Shown one piece after another: positions 44,218 to 53,687 of a stretch of DNA of 64,000 bases. The translations under genes were made by a program, and so were the position numbers. How positions within the stretch are numbered: the stretch's first letter is position 1; every line of letters starts with the position of its first letter. This DNA is from JAAZHD01 sp012510895 (GTDB taxonomy: Bacteria; Bacillota; Clostridia; Caldicoprobacterales; DTU083): the NCBI GenBank assembly GCA_050951465.1, contig JBMNJC010000015.1, positions 62,001 to 126,000 of the forward strand. Reading direction: 5' to 3'. Below the pieces are notes generated by a model. The model did no database searches. It had not been told where the DNA came from and saw only the letters and a list, made by a program, of their open reading frames with translations.

Positions 44218-47124
44218 TTAATGATTTCCGTTATTCCCGTTATTCCCATTATTTCCATTATTGCCGTTATTGCCGTTATTGCCGTTATTCCCGCCGTTGT
44301 TATTACCGGGCGGCGGAGTGGGTGTGGGTTTGGGCTTATTTATTTCATTCCAGAAGTTGGCGTCAAATATGCTGTCATACAATCTTTGCAGTTCATTTAA
44401 TGCTTTGTTGATTTCATCCGCTTTGAACGGAGGAATTTCAGTATAATAGGGTTGTCCTTCTTCCGGCGGCTTTAATGTATTTGATTTCAAAGTTTCGTTC
44501 AGTGCGGATACAGCCTTGCTTAAAGCCTCTTTTTCGCCTTGAGTCAGGTAGCTGCCATACCGGTTAATGTTATCAGTAATCTGCGAAATCAGATGTTCTG
44601 CCTGTAAGATTAACTCGTTTCTCAGCTGTTCAGTGTCCTTCCATTGGGCGGTATGAAGCGGGCAGAACTGTTCTCTGTGATCCGGATTGTTATAATCCAG
44701 TTTTTCCAGATCAGCCAGACTTCTGAAGGCCCCGGGTATAATCTTTTCCAATTCTTCGTCATCCAGTTTCTGATAAACCGAGTTTTCAGGGATTACAACC
44801 ACAGATCGGGTAATCAGATGGTCTTCCGGACAGTATGGAGACGGAAGCTTGCCTGAAAAGGCACAAATCTTAACCGTTTGATGCATATTGCATTTTTCCT
44901 TGGGTACAGCTTCGGAAGGGAAGTATTCCTTAGTTGTCTTATCACAGTCACTGTTGGGCAGCAGCCCTGAAACAGCGCATACCTCAACCGTCTTTACTCC
45001 TTCCGGTATTTCTTCGTAAAACGGTATATTTTCCAAACCTTCATGAATCTTTTCCATAAAGGCCTTCCACAAGGGAGCTGCAGCCCTTCCGCCGGTTGAA
45101 CCGTCCTCCAGGGGTATACTGTGGGTGTCATGGGCAATTACCACCGTGGCAGTGTAGTAGGGTGTATATCCTGCAAAGAAGACTCCCTGATGTCCGGTAT
45201 TGGTACCGGTTTTGCCTGCAATGGACATATTGCTGAAATTAGCACTGTGGCCTGTTCCTTCGCTGCTTTTTACCACCTTGCTGAGCCAGTCGGTAATGAT
45301 AAAAGCAGTGCTTTCCTTAAATGCAGCTACAGTAAGATTATTTGTTTTATCCAGAATCACTTTTCCGTCCTTATCCAACACCCGTTTAATAGATGTAGGT
45401 TCCTTATAGACGCCGTGATTAGCTAATGTTCCATAGGCAGCTGTTATTTCAATCATATTGATGGGATCACTGCCCAAAGACAGACTGGACGGGGTCGCAG
45501 TGCTGCTGTCCACATAATTTTTGGATGTGATGCCCATTTCCTTCAGCTTGTTTATGGAATATACCATTCCCACCCGTTCTGTCAGGGTTCGGGCAGAGGA
45601 TACATTGTAAGATTTCAGGACGGCTCTTGAAGCAGGAGTGGGGCCATAAAAGCGTGAGGTGTTGTAATTGCTCGGGTATGATTCCTTGCCGTCAACGATC
45701 CATCCTTTCATGGGCACAGGAACGTCTTCTATAATTATTCCGCCGGGATATCCCGCTTCAATGAATGGCGCATAAACGGCCAAGGGTTTTATGGCCGAGC
45801 CGGGTGACCATGCCTGATTGGCCCTGTTGGTCCAGAAACGCTCCTGGGGCTCCATTCTTCCCCCGACCATGGCTTTAAGTTCGCCTGTACTGTGATCAAG
45901 CACGACTGCTGCTGCCTGGGGCTGGGGAATGTCAATGACCCGATCCCCGTTTTTTACCCGCCTTACGCTGTGCTTGCTGTGTTTTGTTTTGGGATATTTA
46001 TTGTAGTTATATATGGTATCTTCCAATATGGACTGTATATTTGTATCCAGGGTTGTATATATATGAAGGCCTCCGGTCAGAATCAGGTTGTTGGCTTCCT
46101 TTTCATCCCAGCCGTACAGGGCTATCAGTTCATTTCTTAAGTCTTCAATCACATATTCTATGAAGTATGGATAGTCATACAGCTTCTGATGGCTTGACTC
46201 TTCCAGAACAGTAAAGCCTTCATTCCTTGGGCTGTCCGGGTTCTTTTCATCGAATCTGGCACTTTCATATTCCGCCTTGGTAATAAAACCATTGTCATAC
46301 ATGAGTCTTAATACAAGGTTGGCTCTTTCATAGGTAACCTCGGGTTGATTTCTTGAGTAAAAATTAAGCCTCGGGTCATACCTGTAGGGGTTTTTTGTAA
46401 TTCCAACAAGGACGGCACATTCCCGAAGGTTTAACTGGTTCAGTTCTTTTCCGAAATAATTAAGGGCAGCAGCTTTTATTCCGTAATTTCCGCTTCCCAG
46501 ATAAATGGTGTTCAGATAGGCTTCAAGAATTTCTTCCTTATTATATTCCTTTTCCAATTGAATGGCAAGGTAAGCCTCCTGAATTTTCCGCTTATAGGTC
46601 CGTTCCGGACTGAGAAGGGTATTTTTGATAAGCTGCTGTGTAAGGGTGCTGCCCCCTTGTACCGCTTCATTTCTCAGGTTGTTGATAAATGCACCGGCCA
46701 GACGCTTGTAGTCAAGACCATTGTGAGAATAAAACCGTATATCTTCAGTTGCTATCAATGCCTGCTGTACGTATAAGGGAATCTCGCTTAAGGGTGCCCA
46801 TATACGATGTTCAAGGCCCTTGTATTCAGTAATTAAGTTTCCTTCGCTGTCATATATGAAGGATGTAAGACTTTGATCTTCAATTTTTGCAATGTCCAGT
46901 TTCGGAGTGCCGTCTACGTAGGCCTTGGCTACGCCCAGCACAGCACCGAATCCCGCAAAACCAATAATGAGAATTGCAATTATAAAGAGCTTAATGCAGG
47001 CAACAAATACGGACAGGAAGAAATTTGGTTCCTTTTTTCGCTTGGTGAATGAATTATTTAAAAGCTGTCTAAACTTGCCGGCTTTTTTATTCTCACCTTT
47101 TTTATTATTTAAATGTGTATTCAT
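44218..47124 (-). CDS. Class A penicillin-binding protein (PBP1-like) with Asn-Asn-Gly repeat tail
   Basis: This is a second bifunctional peptidoglycan synthase, 968 residues. A basic N-terminus and one membrane helix (about 40-70) precede the GT51 domain (ALIATEDIRFYSHNGLDYKRL, GGSTLTQQLIKN). The transpeptidase domain has SPGSAIKP, SYNVSSARTL and AGKTGTNTG. A Cys-rich segment follows (VCAVSGLLPNSDC, ICAFSGKLPSPYC), then a helical region and a Pro/Asn/Gly tail with NNG repeats. It is clearly different from the other class A PBP in the window. Confidence 0.95.
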   Translation of the reverse strand: MNTHLNNKKGENKKAGKFRQLLNNSFTKRKKEPNFFLSVFVACIKLFIIAILIIGFAGFGAVLGVAKAYVDGTPKLDIAKIEDQSLTSFIYDSEGNLITEYKGLEHRIWAPLSEIPLYVQQALIATEDIRFYSHNGLDYKRLAGAFINNLRNEAVQGGSTLTQQLIKNTLLSPERTYKRKIQEAYLAIQLEKEYNKEEILEAYLNTIYLGSGNYGIKAAALNYFGKELNQLNLRECAVLVGITKNPYRYDPRLNFYSRNQPEVTYERANLVLRLMYDNGFITKAEYESARFDEKNPDSPRNEGFTVLEESSHQKLYDYPYFIEYVIEDLRNELIALYGWDEKEANNLILTGGLHIYTTLDTNIQSILEDTIYNYNKYPKTKHSKHSVRRVKNGDRVIDIPQPQAAAVVLDHSTGELKAMVGGRMEPQERFWTNRANQAWSPGSAIKPLAVYAPFIEAGYPGGIIIEDVPVPMKGWIVDGKESYPSNYNTSRFYGPTPASRAVLKSYNVSSARTLTERVGMVYSINKLKEMGITSKNYVDSSTATPSSLSLGSDPINMIEITAAYGTLANHGVYKEPTSIKRVLDKDGKVILDKTNNLTVAAFKESTAFIITDWLSKVVKSSEGTGHSANFSNMSIAGKTGTNTGHQGVFFAGYTPYYTATVVIAHDTHSIPLEDGSTGGRAAAPLWKAFMEKIHEGLENIPFYEEIPEGVKTVEVCAVSGLLPNSDCDKTTKEYFPSEAVPKEKCNMHQTVKICAFSGKLPSPYCPEDHLITRSVVVIPENSVYQKLDDEELEKIIPGAFRSLADLEKLDYNNPDHREQFCPLHTAQWKDTEQLRNELILQAEHLISQITDNINRYGSYLTQGEKEALSKAVSALNETLKSNTLKPPEEGQPYYTEIPPFKADEINKALNELQRLYDSIFDANFWNEINKPKPTPTPPPGNNNGGNNGNNGNNGNNGNNGNNGNNGNH
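44224..44298 (-). repeat. Nine-base tandem repeat encoding Asn-Asn-Gly
   Basis: Seven tandem AAT-AAY-GGN units plus a degenerate one encode the C-terminal tail of the PBP. Runs of this kind can change in copy number by slippage without breaking the frame. Confidence 0.9.
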
Positions 47125-47195
47125 AAAGCCTCCAAATTTATACTTTTTTATTACTTGACTCCAATTGATTCTATCTGCTGATTTTTCTTGTTTTC

Positions 47196-47204
47196 AGTAT
47201 AGCA
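47196..47204 (-). promoter_or_regulatory. Putative extended -10 element for the minus-strand PBP gene
   Basis: Read on the minus strand, TGCTATACT lies about 75 bases upstream of the PBP start. No strong -35 box was found. Confidence 0.4.
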
Positions 47205-47322
47205 TATAGATGGCTGTAGTGTGTTAATATTTTATAACGGCTATATTAATTTGTAAAGCCTATATAGGTTGTTGTCACATTTCCCGCTCTCTATACATAA
47301 ATATAAAAGGGGAGGTGTTTTT

Positions 47323-47982
47323 ATGCTGCAGAGAAACCCCGGATGTAAAGTCATTATAGTTGTATTAAGCCTGATTTTTTTTGCCCTCCTTTTATTTATG
47401 CTTATAGATCTGGGCATTAAGCCCACAATTATTGCAATGTCCGAAGCCAAGGTTGAATACATAGCGGTATTGGCCATGAACAATGCGGTCAGCAAGGTAC
47501 TTAGCGATAATGTAAAATATACAGATTTAACGGATGTATTAACCGATAAAGACGGGAAAATTTCCATGATACAATATAACACAATTATGATTAACAATCT
47601 CTCCAGAGAAACCTCCACGGCAGCTCAGGATGAAATACGCACATTGGGTGCAGAGGGCATCAGTGTGCCGTTGGGCTCCATCACCAAGTCAAAGCTGCTC
47701 TCCGGCTGGGGGCCTGCCATTAAGGTCAGAATCATTCCGGTAGGGTCGGTATCCACAAATTTCAGCGATGAATTCAGGCAGGCAGGAATCAACCAGACCA
47801 GACATAAAATATACCTTGAATTAAAAACCCAAGTCAGAATAGTTGTACCCTTGGGAAGTGATACCATAACCGTTTCCACCAAAGTGCCCATTTCAGAAAC
47901 CATTATTGTCGGAGAAGTGCCTGATACATACATAAATGTCCAGGATGAAGAACAGATGCTCAACCTGGTTCCCATCGAATGA
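47323..47982 (+). CDS. yunB: Sporulation protein YunB
   Basis: YunB is a mother-cell (sigma-E regulon in B. subtilis) protein needed for normal sporulation. The 219-residue product has one N-terminal membrane helix (about 8-31), followed by an extracytoplasmic domain with EAKVEYIAVLAMNNAVSKVL, ISVPLGSITKSKLLSGWGPAIKVRIIPVG and KVPISETIIVGEVPDTYINV, matching the family. ATG 47323 follows GGGGAGG; the open frame back to 47269 is not needed. It stands between the PBP gene (divergent) and the YebC gene. Confidence 0.92.
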   Translation: MLQRNPGCKVIIVVLSLIFFALLLFMLIDLGIKPTIIAMSEAKVEYIAVLAMNNAVSKVLSDNVKYTDLTDVLTDKDGKISMIQYNTIMINNLSRETSTAAQDEIRTLGAEGISVPLGSITKSKLLSGWGPAIKVRIIPVGSVSTNFSDEFRQAGINQTRHKIYLELKTQVRIVVPLGSDTITVSTKVPISETIIVGEVPDTYINVQDEEQMLNLVPIE

Positions 47983-48068
47983 AAACTAATATGATGCGCC
48001 TGCCTTTACAGGGATAGCTTCCTGTGATATTATTAATTAAGCATTTTCCCGATGTAGGAGGTAATTTA

Positions 48069-48812
48069 ATGGCCGGTCATTCCAAATGGGCAAATATTAA
48101 ACATAAAAAAGAGAAAAGCGACGCAAAAAAGAGCAAGATATTCAGTAAAATCGGCAGGGAGATCGCTGTTGCCGTTAAAGTAGGCGGAGGCGGCGACCCG
48201 GAAGCCAATTCAAGGTTAAAAGATGCCATTGCCAAGGCAAAAGCAAATAATATGCCCAATGAGAATATAATGCGAAGCATTAAGAGAGCTACCGGAGAAT
48301 TGGGTTCGGTCAACTACGAAGAAGTTATCTATGAAGGCTATGGTCCCTATGGAGTGGCAGTCATTGTTGAGGTGCTTACAGATAACAGGAACAGAACAGC
48401 AAGTGAAATTCGTTATATTTTTGATCGAAATGAAGGCAGCCTGGGTTCAACAGGCTGTGTCGCCTGGATGTTTGACCGCAAAGGCGTGCTTGTTATAGAA
48501 AACAATGACAACATTGATGAAGAAGAGTTGATGATGACTGCTATAGATGCCGGTGCAGAAGATGTATCAGAGGAAGACGGCATCTTTGAAATTATAACCG
48601 ATCCCAGTGTATATTCATCTGTTCGCGAAGAACTTGAAAAAAACGGTTACAGCTTTCTTTCAGCAGAGGTTGAGAGGGTTCCACAAAACACTGTAAAACT
48701 TGATGCTGAGCAGGCAGAGCGCATCATGAAACTGATAGATATGATGGAAGACAATGATGACGTTCAGAATGTATACCATAATGCAGAATTTCCTGATGAC
48801 TTTGAAGGCTGA
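48069..48812 (+). CDS. YebC/PmpR-family transcription/translation factor
   Basis: The 247-residue protein begins AGHSKWANIKHKKEKSDAKK and contains NMPNENIMRSIKRATGELG and EIRYIFDRNEGSLGSTGCVAWMF, all conserved in YebC. Members act as DNA-binding regulators, and some help ribosomes through proline-rich stretches. ATG 48069 follows AGGAGGT. In many bacteria yebC lies beside ruvCAB; here it is 5.6 kb upstream of ruvC, consistent with an expanded version of that neighbourhood. Confidence 0.95.
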   Translation: MAGHSKWANIKHKKEKSDAKKSKIFSKIGREIAVAVKVGGGGDPEANSRLKDAIAKAKANNMPNENIMRSIKRATGELGSVNYEEVIYEGYGPYGVAVIVEVLTDNRNRTASEIRYIFDRNEGSLGSTGCVAWMFDRKGVLVIENNDNIDEEELMMTAIDAGAEDVSEEDGIFEIITDPSVYSSVREELEKNGYSFLSAEVERVPQNTVKLDAEQAERIMKLIDMMEDNDDVQNVYHNAEFPDDFEG

Positions 48813-48936
48813 AATGGGCTGCCGGAAACCAGGATAAGACTGTGATGCAGCCCTGTCAGATGAATAATGTGGCAGGAAGGGCTTCCCGTGCATAGTATAT
48901 TAGCAAAATACATATGCAGAGGAGGCCTTTTATCTT

Positions 48937-49464
48937 ATGAGTATGATTCAAGGGTTTTCTGCCGGCTGGATTCCCTATGACAGGGAAAAAGCCGTGCTCT
49001 ATGCCAATACATGGGCATTGGGCAGGAATCCTCAGTATTATGATTATTCCCATTTAGGGGGAGACTGTACCAATTTCATATCCCAGTGCATCCATGCCGG
49101 AGGAGGCGTTATGAATTATACTCCTAATACAGGCTGGTACTACAGAAATGCCAATGATAAGGCCCCGGCCTGGACGGGTGTTCCATATCTGGCTGATTTT
49201 CTTCTCCGAAAAAGCGGAGGACCGGGGCCTGCAGGGAGAATAGCTGACATTGGTGAACTTGAACCCGGAGACATTATTCAGCTGGCTTTTTATGAAAACC
49301 GGAGGTTCAGCCATTCCCTGATTATAGTGGAATGCGGCAATCCTCCTTTGGTAGAAAAAATATATATAAACACTCACAGCTATGACAGGAAGCGCTATCC
49401 CCTGACGAATTATTTCTGGAGCAGAATACAGTTTATAAAAATACTAGGTTCTTATGGTGTATAG
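48937..49464 (+). CDS. Amidase-6 domain protein (putative cell-wall or spore amidase)
   Basis: The 175-residue protein is a single Amidase_6-type domain (PF12671, an NlpC/P60-like fold). YDREKAVLYANTWALGRNP is followed by GGDCTNFISQCIHAGGGVM with the likely catalytic Cys, then SHSLIIV-like FSHSLIIVECG with the likely catalytic His. There is no signal peptide, so it would act in the cytoplasm or in the developing spore. It sits amid yunB and a bofC-like gene. GAGGAGG precedes the start; ATG 48937 or 48943 are both possible. Confidence 0.85.
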   Translation: MSMIQGFSAGWIPYDREKAVLYANTWALGRNPQYYDYSHLGGDCTNFISQCIHAGGGVMNYTPNTGWYYRNANDKAPAWTGVPYLADFLLRKSGGPGPAGRIADIGELEPGDIIQLAFYENRRFSHSLIIVECGNPPLVEKIYINTHSYDRKRYPLTNYFWSRIQFIKILGSYGV

Positions 49465-49535
49465 TATGCATCATGAATAAAATGAAAATTATTGGTAAAA
49501 CTATAACCCCAGGAAGTTAATTCGGAGGGATTATA

Positions 49536-50123
49536 GTGTTTTTTTATAAACTTAGAAGAGGATTGCTCATAGCAATCAGTATGTCATTGGTTTTTACAAT
49601 AGGTGTACTGGCTTACGGATATAAAAAACGCATTCCCCAAATAAACAATTTGCTTGATTCCTTCATGGGACGGGAAGAAGTCTTTCCTTTAAGCCTTTCT
49701 CCGATTGAAGCTGATATTCCGAAAACCACTGACAAAACCCTTATTAAGCTGGAACGCCATTATACAGCCTGCAGTCATCTGCTTACAGAAGAGCATCCCA
49801 TAGAAAACAGATATGCAGGAAGGACTGAAGGGGAACTGGCAGCCATCTTTCCCAACTGGCAGCTCAGAAGTTTTACATCTGAAAAGGTTGTTTTCCGCAT
49901 ATTAATAGACGGCTACTGTCCTGATCACTTTATTATTAAGGAAGAAGGAGGTTATTTAGTCATCTTCCGCCCTGATAAGGATACGGGAATTCCCTTGGTT
50001 GTAGAGGCCACTACCGTTCCTTTGGACAGGCTGAGTTATGATATGCAGGAAAAGGCGGCAGAAGGAATTGTGGCCGATTCCATAGAAGAAGTGGAACAGA
50101 TAATGGAGAATCTGGGCAGCTGA
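49536..50123 (+). CDS. BofC-like domain membrane protein
   Basis: The 195-residue protein has an N-terminal membrane helix (about 8-27). Its extracytoplasmic region ends in a segment (FRILIDGYCPDHFIIKEEGGYLVIFR) that resembles the BofC C-terminal domain. In Bacillus, BofC inhibits the SpoIVB protease in the forespore-to-mother-cell signal for sigma-K activation. The N-terminal BofC domain is not evident, so the assignment is to the domain only. It starts with GTG 49536 after GGAGGGA. Confidence 0.7.
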   Translation: MFFYKLRRGLLIAISMSLVFTIGVLAYGYKKRIPQINNLLDSFMGREEVFPLSLSPIEADIPKTTDKTLIKLERHYTACSHLLTEEHPIENRYAGRTEGELAAIFPNWQLRSFTSEKVVFRILIDGYCPDHFIIKEEGGYLVIFRPDKDTGIPLVVEATTVPLDRLSYDMQEKAAEGIVADSIEEVEQIMENLGS

Positions 50124-50149
50124 GCTTATATAATAAATAATTATATTTG

Positions 50150-50180
50150 AACGCTGAATATTTTCTCAGCGTTTAATTGC
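50150..50180 (+). terminator. Probable intrinsic terminator
   Basis: An 8-bp stem AACGCTGA (50150-50157) / TCAGCGTT (50166-50173) with a short T-containing tail lies between the BofC-like gene and proB. Confidence 0.6.
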
Positions 50181-50249
50181 TATTCTTTTTAAAAGGTAGT
50201 AAGATAGAGAAAAAGAACTCCGTCTGAGGGTATAGGGGGTACGATTTTT

Positions 50250-51065
50250 TTGACCGAAACTATTGACAGAATCCGAGCAGCTAAAACAATAATTGTTAAG
50301 GTTGGCACTTCTACTATTACACATCCAACCGGGAAACTTAACCTGATGATTATAGAGAAGCTGGTTCGGGTTCTTTCTGATTTAAAAAACCAGGGTAAAA
50401 ATGTTATATTGGTCACTTCAGGTGCAATTGGAGTAGGCAGGGCAAAAATGAATCTAAACAGGCGTCCGGATTCAATTCCGGAAAAACAGGCCTTGGCTGC
50501 AATCGGCCAGGTCCACCTGATGCATATCTATTCCAAGTTTTTTGCAGAATACGGGCAAACTGTATCCCAGGTTTTGTTGACCAAGGATGTACTGGATGCA
50601 GGGGAAAGAGAAGCAAATGCAATTAACACCTTTCAGACACTGATTCGTTACGGCAGCATACCAATAGTCAATGAAAACGATACTATTTCAATAGAACAGA
50701 TCCAATTCGGTGATAATGACACCTTATCTGCCATTGTTGCCGTCTTGGTAAAGGCCGATCTTTTAATACTTTTATCCGATATAGACGGACTTTATAACAA
50801 GGATCCCAACAAATACCCGGATGCTGAGCTGATTCACATTGTTAAAGGCATAACTGATGAAATCATAAAGGCGTGCGGGAGCAGTCACAGTGATTTCGGT
50901 ACCGGAGGCATGAAAACTAAGATAGCTGCCGCTCAGCTTTGTCATGAGCATTTTATACCCATGGTAATTGCAAACGGAGATGACCCGTATAATATTTACA
51001 GGATTCTGGAAGGAGAGAAGGTAGGAACCTTGTTTATACCTGATAAGGAGGTTGTGAAAGTATGA
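50250..51065 (+). CDS. proB: Glutamate 5-kinase
   Basis: This is the first enzyme of proline biosynthesis, making gamma-glutamyl phosphate. The 271 residues form an amino-acid kinase domain (IIVKVGTSTITHPTGKLN, LVTSGAIGVGRAKM, NENDTISIEQIQFGDNDTLSA, GTGGMKTKIAAAQLC). The C-terminal PUA domain of the longer E. coli enzyme is absent. It starts with TTG 50250 after a GGGGG site. It overlaps proA by 4 bases. Confidence 0.95.
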   Translation: MTETIDRIRAAKTIIVKVGTSTITHPTGKLNLMIIEKLVRVLSDLKNQGKNVILVTSGAIGVGRAKMNLNRRPDSIPEKQALAAIGQVHLMHIYSKFFAEYGQTVSQVLLTKDVLDAGEREANAINTFQTLIRYGSIPIVNENDTISIEQIQFGDNDTLSAIVAVLVKADLLILLSDIDGLYNKDPNKYPDAELIHIVKGITDEIIKACGSSHSDFGTGGMKTKIAAAQLCHEHFIPMVIANGDDPYNIYRILEGEKVGTLFIPDKEVVKV

Positions 51066-52306
51066 GCGATATTCGCAAACAGGCATACAAGGCCAAGGAA
51101 GCTTCCCGAAATCTTGCCTGCCTGTCTACAGCAGTTAAGGATGCAGCCCTGGAAGCCATGGCAGCCGCGCTGGAAGAAAATATAGACCAGATTCTTAAGG
51201 AAAACGGTAAAGACGTGGAAGCCGCTGCAGCTGCCGGCAGACCAAAGGCTCTTATAGACCGGCTTATGCTCAATCAGGAGCGTATTAAAAGCATGGCGGA
51301 AGGTCTGAGACAGATTAGAGCCTTGGCTGATCCTGTGGGTGAAATCGTCTCCGGCTGGACCAGACCCAACGGCCTTGAGATTTCCCAGCGCAGGGTGCCC
51401 CTGGGCGTTGTGGGAATCATCTATGAAGCCCGCCCTAATGTAACAGCAGATGCTGCAGGCTTATGCATAAAAACCGCCAATGCAGTTGTACTGAAAGGCG
51501 GATCTGAAGCGATTAATTCCAACCAGGCAATTGTTGATATTTTGTGTAAAGCTGCCTACGGAGCGGGTATTCCTGAAGGAGCCATACAGTTTATAAGCAG
51601 TACTGACCGCAGTAGCGTTATTGAACTAATTGGATTAAACGGTATTGTAGACGTGGTAATTCCGCGGGGCGGTGCCGGTCTTATCAAGGCAGTTGTGGAA
51701 AACGCCAAGGTACCGGTAATTGAAACCGGAGTAGGGAACTGTCATGTATATATAGACGGAGAATGCGATTTCCAAATGGCTTTGGATATAATAGTCAATG
51801 CAAAAACCCAGCGGCCGGGTGTATGCAATGCTGCTGAGACCCTGCTTATCGATCGCAGGATAGCCGGCAAGCTGCTGCCCCTGATAGCAGAAAAACTGCA
51901 GAAACATGGGGTGGAACTCAGAGGTGATGAGGAAAGCAGGCAGATATTGAAAGATATTACTCCCGCCGTTGAGGAAGACTGGTATACTGAATACCTGGAT
52001 CTGATTATGGCTGTTAAGGTTGTGGATGGTGTCGATGAAGCCATTGCCCATATAACGAAATATGGAACAGGACATTCAGAGGCCATTGTTACCGCTAATT
52101 ACCATAACGGTCGGAAATTCATCAGGGAAGTGGATGCAGCCGCAGTATATTTGAATGCTTCCACCCGATTTACCGATGGATTTGAATACGGATTCGGTGC
52201 AGAAATCGGAATCAGTACTCAAAAGCTGCATGCACGAGGTCCTATGGGGCTTAAAGAACTGACTACTATTAAATATGTAGTAACAGGTAATGGACATGTA
52301 CGCTGA
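51062..52306 (+). CDS. proA: Gamma-glutamyl phosphate reductase
   Basis: This NADPH-dependent enzyme of 414 residues makes glutamate-5-semialdehyde for proline. It shows the aldehyde-dehydrogenase-like fold with VPLGVVGIIYEARPNVTADAAGLCIKTANAVVLKGG, VIPRGGAGLI and the catalytic Cys in GVCNAAETLLID. The closing DGFEYGFGAEIGISTQKLHARGPMGL is typical. AAGGAGG precedes ATG 51062 within the end of proB. Confidence 0.97.
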   Translation: MSDIRKQAYKAKEASRNLACLSTAVKDAALEAMAAALEENIDQILKENGKDVEAAAAAGRPKALIDRLMLNQERIKSMAEGLRQIRALADPVGEIVSGWTRPNGLEISQRRVPLGVVGIIYEARPNVTADAAGLCIKTANAVVLKGGSEAINSNQAIVDILCKAAYGAGIPEGAIQFISSTDRSSVIELIGLNGIVDVVIPRGGAGLIKAVVENAKVPVIETGVGNCHVYIDGECDFQMALDIIVNAKTQRPGVCNAAETLLIDRRIAGKLLPLIAEKLQKHGVELRGDEESRQILKDITPAVEEDWYTEYLDLIMAVKVVDGVDEAIAHITKYGTGHSEAIVTANYHNGRKFIREVDAAAVYLNASTRFTDGFEYGFGAEIGISTQKLHARGPMGLKELTTIKYVVTGNGHVR

Positions 52307-52372
52307 ACTTTAAGAAACATCAGTAAAGATTAAAAACTGAAACATACAAAAGAATACAGGGGGTCAATGAAA

Positions 52373-53674
52373 ATGTCAAAGAAGCCGATAACGGCAATAA
52401 TTGTAGGAGCCGGACACAGGGGAATACTCTATGCCAGTTATGCCCTGCATTATCCTGATCAATTGAAGATAGTGGGGGTAGCTGATTTAAACCCTCATAA
52501 GCGTGCCAAAGCGGCAGAGATGTTTGGTTTTGGTGAAGACATGTGCTTTGAAACGGCCGAGGAATTGGCAGCCAGGCCAAAGTTGGCCGATGCAATCATA
52601 AACGGAACTATGGATCATCAACATGTACAAACATCCATTCCTCTTCTTGAAAGAGGTTATGATATGCTGCTGGAAAAACCGCTGGCTGTAAACGAGGAGG
52701 AAATGTGGCAGCTGGTTGAGGCTGCCAGAAAGCATAACAGTAAGGTAATGATATGCCATGTGCTGCGTTACAGCCCCTTTTATGCAGATATACGGCGGAG
52801 AATACTGGATGGAGAAATCGGAGATATAATAAGCATCCAATGCAATGAATATGTAAGCTATCATCATATGATTATGGCTTATGTGCGAGGCAAATGGAGC
52901 AATACCAAAATCAGTCATTCTTCCATGCTGCTTGCCAAATCCTGTCATGACATGGACCTGATGATGTGGCTCAATTCAGAAACCAAACCCGTTCGGTTGG
53001 CCAGCTACGGCAACAATTTCCAGTTTACGCCGGAGAAAAGCCCGGAAAATGCAGGAACACGCTGTCTTCTTGACTGTCCCATTGAGCCCGACTGCCCCTA
53101 TTCGGCTAAAAAACACTATCTGGACAAGGAACTTTGGGGTGTATATGTATGGGATAATCTTGAACACCTGGGTGAATTGACTCCGGAAAAGAAGATAGAA
53201 TCACTTAAGACAGACAACCCTTATGGACGCTGTGTGTGGAAATGCGACAACGATGTGGTTGACCATCAGTCAGTTGTTATTGAGTTTGAAAACGGGGCGA
53301 CAGGAACCCTGAATATGATAGGCGGAGCTGCCAAGGCAAATCGGACAGTTCATATTGTGGGTACCAGAGGTGAAATTGAGGGCGACATGCTGGCCAACAG
53401 GGTTATTGTGAGGAAGTTTAATTTAAGGCCCGGAGAAGACTATTATTCGGAAGATGTATTTTACCCGTCGGATGAAAGCGACGTGGGCGGAAAATTTCTT
53501 GGGCACGGCGGCGGCGACGGCAGACTGGTGGAGGACTTCATAAAGTATCTGACCGGTGAGGAAACCTCAATTTCATGTACTTCGCTGGAAGATTCAATTT
53601 ATGGTCATTTAGCGGTTTACAAGGCAGATGAGTCCAGGGAAAAGGGACAGGCTGTGGAACTGACCCTCAGGTAA
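52373..53674 (+). CDS. Gfo/Idh/MocA-family oxidoreductase with Cys cluster
   Basis: The 433-residue protein has a Rossmann motif (IIVGAGHRGILYASYAL), the EKP motif (LLEKPLAV) and a central insert with CLLDCPIEPDCPYSAKKHYL. That places it in a distinct larger subfamily. It is unrelated in detail to the two members at 19.5-21.8 kb. ATG 52373 is 9 bases from GGGGG; ATG 52367 is closer but less well spaced. It lies between proBA and ruvCAB with no catabolic partners. The substrate is unknown. Confidence 0.88.
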   Translation: MSKKPITAIIVGAGHRGILYASYALHYPDQLKIVGVADLNPHKRAKAAEMFGFGEDMCFETAEELAARPKLADAIINGTMDHQHVQTSIPLLERGYDMLLEKPLAVNEEEMWQLVEAARKHNSKVMICHVLRYSPFYADIRRRILDGEIGDIISIQCNEYVSYHHMIMAYVRGKWSNTKISHSSMLLAKSCHDMDLMMWLNSETKPVRLASYGNNFQFTPEKSPENAGTRCLLDCPIEPDCPYSAKKHYLDKELWGVYVWDNLEHLGELTPEKKIESLKTDNPYGRCVWKCDNDVVDHQSVVIEFENGATGTLNMIGGAAKANRTVHIVGTRGEIEGDMLANRVIVRKFNLRPGEDYYSEDVFYPSDESDVGGKFLGHGGGDGRLVEDFIKYLTGEETSISCTSLEDSIYGHLAVYKADESREKGQAVELTLR

Positions 53675-53687
53675 ATGAGGTGATCCA

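Noticed and set aside
44224..44298. CRISPR-like or satellite array
   Set aside because: The repeats are 9-base coding units with no spacers and stay in frame with the PBP gene.
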